From: Tigriopus japonicus
Taxonomy: Eukaryota; Arthropoda; Copepoda; Harpacticoida; Harpacticidae
Length of the DNA: 64,000 nucleotides
Reading direction: 5' to 3'
Assembly: GCA_010645155.1 (NCBI GenBank)
Contig: JAAGOF010000055.1
Span: 189,861 to 253,860 of the forward strand
Position 1 is the first letter of the stretch. Each line of letters opens with the position of its first letter. Of the stretch, positions 59,901-64,000 are shown one piece after another. Below the pieces are notes generated by a model. The model did not search any database. It saw nothing but the letters and a program-made list of their open reading frames with translations, and was not told the origin of the DNA. Both the position numbers and the translations under genes were made by a program.

Positions 59901-60159
59901 CTGAGCCGACAAGTGGGCCTCGGCCCACCGGTTGCCGACCCATGTACTAGACAGTTGTGTCGATTGGAAAAGTAAGAGCCTTAAGTATAATCAACTCGAT
60001 TTCTTTGTCTTTCAGCAATATCAAATGCTCCGGGAACTGCAAACGTCTTCAAACCGAAGTCCTGCTCAAGACAGTAAAGCGGGTAACAGCAACAATACTA
60101 ACAGCAACTCTAACATTATCAACAACAACAACAACACTTCCATGGTGAACCCATCGACG
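41921..60159 (+). CDS. Unidentified low-complexity protein, first two recognised exons (3' partial)
   Basis: Exon A is 41921-42304: ATG in context ACAACAATG, 128 codons, donor GTAAGT, phase 0. Exon B is 60016-60159: acceptor TTTCAG, 48 codons, donor GTAAGT, phase 0. The phases match, so the two can join across a 17.7-kb intron, though intermediate exons may have been missed. Exon A encodes a Gly/Ser/Pro/Thr-rich start, a short helical stretch (QLKQFTHQMAELMNSW) and polyalanine (RAAAVAAAAAS, residues about 91-101). Exon B begins QYQMLRELQTSSNRSP and continues into polyasparagine. Ala- and Asn-rich disorder, a long intron and a microsatellite-rich neighbourhood are typical of arthropod developmental transcription factors or RNA-binding regulators, but no DNA- or RNA-binding domain lies in the window. 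The family is not recognised. The gene continues to the right. That the two exons belong together is inferred. Confidence 0.5.
49318..49388 (+). repeat. Compound tetranucleotide microsatellite (CCAA)n(CATC)n(TATC)n
   Basis: Three adjoining tetranucleotide tracts blend one into the next over about 70 bp, within the long intron. Confidence 0.9.
54935..54962 (+). repeat. (GTT)n microsatellite
   Basis: About nine uninterrupted units. Confidence 0.9.
58257..58280 (+). repeat. (AAC)n microsatellite
   Basis: Eight uninterrupted units. Confidence 0.9.
59723..59730. repeat. Target-site duplication, left copy (TACTAGAC)
   Basis: An exact 8-bp duplicate of 59945-59952, bounding the miniature element between them. 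Confidence 0.85.
59731..59944. mobile_element. hAT-like miniature element, copy 2 (214 bp)
   Basis: The ends CAGCAGTCGGCAACC and, on the complement, CATGGGTCGGCAACC are imperfect terminal repeats flanked by the perfect 8-bp duplication TACTAGAC. The interior carries repeated GGGCCCAC words. It resembles 38479-38742. It lies in the long intron with its right duplication only about 63 bp upstream of exon B (60016), so it occupies sequence close to the branch-point region. Confidence 0.85.
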
Positions 60160-63100
60160 GTAAGTTCAAAGTCCAATATTCGAATTCCCCGATCTGAAAT
60201 TCCTTTTGCGAGCAAAAGGCCCCAGGGAGGGAGGTGGTGATACTTCTTGTAGGCCCAATCGAAGGAGGCCATTCCAATGTTCAGGGCGGCTCAAGACTTT
60301 CATTAGATAATGCATACCTTTCCAAGTAATGAACCTGTGTCAACTCTAGAATTGATGATGACTGACTCGTTGGGCCTGGCAGAACATTACTTTTCAGTCC
60401 CTTCTTGTGCATTTATTGCTTGGTGTTCTTCACTCACGGGTTCATCGGCTCTGGACTAGGCAGTCACTCATTCTCTGAATGGACTAGGTATGAGTGATAA
60501 TCACTTATCAACTATATACGTGGTGAAACAATGACCATTAGACGTGCATCATCGGGATTGGTTCACTGTCATTACTTCATCGAAAATTTGTTGTTCCAAG
60601 GATGGAAAATGCGTTGGGCTTGGTCCATGTGTGGGGAGAAACACAAAGAAAGTGAGTGTCGGTGTTGTTATTCTGTTGATCTGCGAAGATCGCCATCTTC
60701 AAAATTGTCTTCAACTGAGAGAGAGAGAGGTGCATCTGGTAATTTACGATGGTGCTGCAACACTCATTGCAAAGCCAACAATTTCGATGTGCTTAGGTCT
60801 CTGCCCAATATTTTTCCATTTCACGGACTTGATTCATCGTCATCAACATTGTCTTTTTTTCCTCTTCCCTAATAAACGCCACTGGTAAAAACTTGGGTGG
60901 CATACTTCTAAAATCGAACGGCGAGTAGTTCAGAGTCAAAAATGTATAGTCGCACTTAAACGAACTCTAAAAAATGTTCAAGGTTTTCCGAAACAATGGT
61001 CTACATCTGGGGACATGTGTCGACTGTACTTTTACCAGTGAAGTTTGGAGAGCGCTGAGGTTTGCCTCGAGAGAAGATGGCTTTTGGTGTCACGTAAAAG
61101 CCTCGAGGGAAATTGTTCAATCATCGCGCCGAAGCCCCAATCATTTGCCTTGGTGATACAACAGACACGACACTGATTAAAAGCCATTGCTCGACGACGA
61201 CGGTGGTGCTGAAGACGACGACCAAGATGATGATGATGGTGATGGTGAGTTGACTGCTTGGTTGCTTGCTCGCCTTGGTCTTGCTTGGTTATGAGGAATA
61301 CATAGAGGCCACAGGCCACCAAACACCTCGACCCCACAACAACGACGTTGATCATCGTGGTTGGCGGTGAATCGGTCGGTCGGTCGGTCGGTCGGTTGCT
61401 TGGTCGGTCATGATGTGACATTCCAACCAAACCCACAGCAGATTGGTATGCATTAATTGCTTGAACTCGGCACACATGTACGTAAATATACGTCTCTTAT
61501 TAGCGTTCTCATTGGTTTAGAAAATCGAGACAATCAAGAGGAAAAGAAAAAGAACGACACGATTTGATTAAAACAAGAGGTTAAAGTAATGTCACGAAAG
61601 TCTGAAAATGTGAGCGATTGGAGTATCAAGAGAGAGGTGAGAAGTTAGGGTTAGTTAGGGTGCTGTGGCTGTACTGGAGAGCTTGAGTACAAACCAAAAG
61701 AATGTTACGGGCCCCATAATAAGTAGTTTATTGGATACTGGAGAGCTAGTGACCAGCACTTTGTGGAAAATGATCGTCGATAAATCTTATTCAAGTTATT
61801 CAACATTCTTTGTCCCCCAGCTTTAGGCGAAGTGAGGGAGGGACGGAAGGAAGGACCCAGCAACCACCGACGGCAGCATGTAATATCTGTCCCCAAAATG
61901 GGCTGTTTCATCTGGTTCAACAGATTAATAGGCCAATAGATAAGATTGGCTCTTGTCCAAGATGACACTCGTTTATCTACTCCCTAATGATGGGGGAGGA
62001 AACGGAGCGCTCTGACTAACCACCAGTGCCGATGTCCCTTGCGACTTCTTGGTCGCCGTTTGCTGTTTCTGCCTCCTCGATCCATTTTCTGTCTGTCTCT
62101 GTCTCTTTAGTTATCTCTCCCGGGCAGGGCTGGTTCTGGCCAACTGATGGCTACGCTTCCAGTGAGAGAGAGGAGCATGATTGTGGTCCGTGGTGATGGT
62201 GGCACTTGTGAATAATCATGGCACTCTCCATTCTGTCCTTTGGCATCGGTGTTTTGACACTCCGACATCCCCTGTACTGGTGCTGTCCAAGGGGTCAGAT
62301 AATATGGGAGGGCAATACACCTGCAAAAAAAATCCAAATAAATGAAAAGCATCTCCCAAACCTGAGGTTTCAGTGACTAAGGGTGGCTTTGCCGTTCAAG
62401 ACACCCGAGATGGTGTAGAAATACGGCGAGTTTCGATGCAAAATGGATGAACCACAAGACAGACCCAAGTTATGCAATGAGCTGTCCTCAAAGCGATTGG
62501 GGACTTCGCCTCCAAGATGAATGACCATTCGCACTCTTCAGAAATTGGATTTGCTTTTGGCGCTTTTTGTCTCTGTAGCGTTGGTCGTCGTAGTGGTGCG
62601 TTCTTACTAGTAGTGGGACTCACTCGGGCTCTTTCTGCCATTGGGGGAGACGGATGATGATCATCATCGCTCAAGGATCTCTCTCAAAGCATTCCGTACT
62701 CGAACATCGGTGGGATGGTATTAATATTAAACCGAGTGTTGTGGCCCAATATGTTGGAAACAATGGCGTGATTTATGGTAGTGCATAAAACAAACACGGG
62801 GAAAACAGACGTAGAAACGTTACAAGCTGAAGATGCCTTGCCGACTGGGAAGTTGGGAAGTCAATTGTTTTGCAATCCCGTCAATGCCAATCCACATGCC
62901 AGTATCCAGCCAGATCAATCCAATAAATAAGTTCAAAATATCATTTTCCCCCCATGCCAACGTCGGAGTCAAGACTTTGAGGCTCAAGCTAGACCTTCAT
63001 CATAGTCGTGTAGAGTTAGATGCTCTCTAGCTGCCAATGTTGTGAATGGTGGATTCGAAAATAAACAAAAGGGGTGAAGCAAGGTCTGAATTTTGTTATT

Positions 63101-63335
63101 CCCACTGTGCTCTTCGTGCTGTCAAGTGAGGATGGCCCTCTGGCCCTTGATAGTGTGTCCATAAATATTTCTCTTTTATGGCATTGGCATGAAATTCGCT
63201 CGGATCGCTTCTTCTCACGTTCGCGCAGATGATTATGATAATTTCGCTTGATCCTTCAGAATTGATATGCCATCTTCCATTCCTCTTTGTTCCTTCCACC
63301 ACACCCTTGAATTGTGAAATGAAAAGAATCAAGGT
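60160..63335. other. Intron or downstream region after exon B
   Basis: This begins with the exon B donor GTAAGT. It contains (CGGT)n at 61373-61396 and other short simple repeats. No further exon is recognised. Confidence 0.4.
61373..61396 (+). repeat. (CGGT)n microsatellite
   Basis: Six units of a tetranucleotide repeat. Confidence 0.85.
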
Positions 63336-63526
63336 NNNNNNNNNNNNNNNNNNNNNNNNNNNNNNNNNNNNNNNNNNNNNNNNNNNNNNNNNNNNNNNNN
63401 NNNNNNNNNNNNNNNNNNNNNNNNNNNNNNNNNNNNNNNNNNNNNNNNNNNNNNNNNNNNNNNNNNNNNNNNNNNNNNNNNNNNNNNNNNNNNNNNNNNN
63501 NNNNNNNNNNNNNNNNNNNNNNNNNN
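63336..63526. other. Assembly gap (N)
   Basis: 191 N. The 45 bp before the gap (63291-63335) recur almost exactly just after it (63527-63571), with two differences seen (GAATCAAGG versus GAGTCGAGG). Any frame spanning the gap is not interpretable. Confidence 0.98.
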
Positions 63527-64000
63527 TCCTTCCACCACACCCTTGAATTGTGAAATGAAAAGAGTCGAGGTTTGTGGTCAAAAATGAAGAATTCAAGCCT
63601 GGCGTGAATAGAAGGCCAATAATCTCCCAAATCGTGGCTCCCTTTAGGGCGGCTTCTTTAGTCTGTTGGCATATTGTCATTTCCACTAATCCCCATCTAG
63701 TTCCTCTGAGTATTATTGAGCCAAATATGGCCGTGTTTGTTTTATTCGTTTTGCCATCAATTGGATGATGGCTTAATGTGCCTTCCTCGGCAAGTGGCAA
63801 AACCCCCCTCCTCCACCTCTTTTCTTGATTTGCTCTATGTTGGTTATATGGAGGTAAGCGTATCGTATGTAGTATGTAGTCATAGTGAGCAAGCGTCGAA
63901 CGTCGACTGTTGGGGTTGTTCGTTGTTTCGATCACGACTGAGTCGATAGGAGTACCCTTTAGGTCTCCAAGGAGATTGACCCTTTTCCATTTCTCACGAC
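63527..64000. other. Sequence after the gap
   Basis: This begins with the repeated 45-bp segment. No gene, exon or repeat family is recognised in the rest. Confidence 0.4.

Noticed and set aside
61645..61660. TTAGGG/TTAG repeats resembling telomere sequence
   Set aside because: Only two to three imperfect units, too few to call an interstitial telomere repeat.
63096..63935. 279-codon minus-strand frame near the window end
   Set aside because: It spans the N gap, so much of its length is unknown sequence. The flanking parts have no recognisable domain.

Overview
The window is animal nuclear DNA. Genes are interrupted by GT-AG introns, the protein families are metazoan, intergenic and intronic DNA is rich in simple repeats, and decayed transposons are present. 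Gene content and compact exons fit an arthropod, and a crustacean such as a copepod is a reasonable guess, but nothing seen here fixes the species. A run of N (63336-63526) shows that this is a draft assembly.

Layout. (1) 430-664, plus strand: the last coding exon of an unidentified Ser/Thr-rich protein whose body lies left of the window. (2) 3522-16200, plus strand: a complete seven-exon ELL gene (RNA polymerase II elongation factor, 676 aa). The exon phases close exactly, and introns 2 and 3 are large. (3) 20317-25517, minus strand and convergent with ELL: a complete three-exon ATAD2-type gene (AAA+ ATPase plus bromodomain, 1413 aa), with a short inverted-repeat transposon in its second intron. 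(4) 26.8-34.1 kb: a transposon-rich block. It holds two nearly identical 233-bp inverted repeats, a broken non-LTR retrotransposon reverse transcriptase, and a hAT-type non-autonomous DNA transposon inserted in that retrotransposon with a perfect 8-bp target duplication. (5) 35855-37417, minus strand: GNL2/NOG2 nucleolar GTPase in one exon, 520 aa. (6) 41921-60159 and beyond, plus strand: the first two recognisable coding exons of an unidentified low-complexity protein, separated by a 17.7-kb intron full of microsatellites. The gene continues past the window. Two related hAT-like miniature elements sit at 38479-38742 and 59731-59944.

The genes do not form an operon. ELL (elongation), ATAD2 (chromatin reader and ATPase) and GNL2 (60S subunit biogenesis) are independent nuclear or nucleolar housekeeping genes. 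The most unusual material is mobile: nested transposition (hAT into a dead LINE), hAT ends with same-direction subterminal arrays of a 35-36 bp unit, and a large, almost identical inverted repeat without an obvious transposase. I found no CRISPR array, rRNA gene or intact tRNA gene, and no convincing wholly new system.
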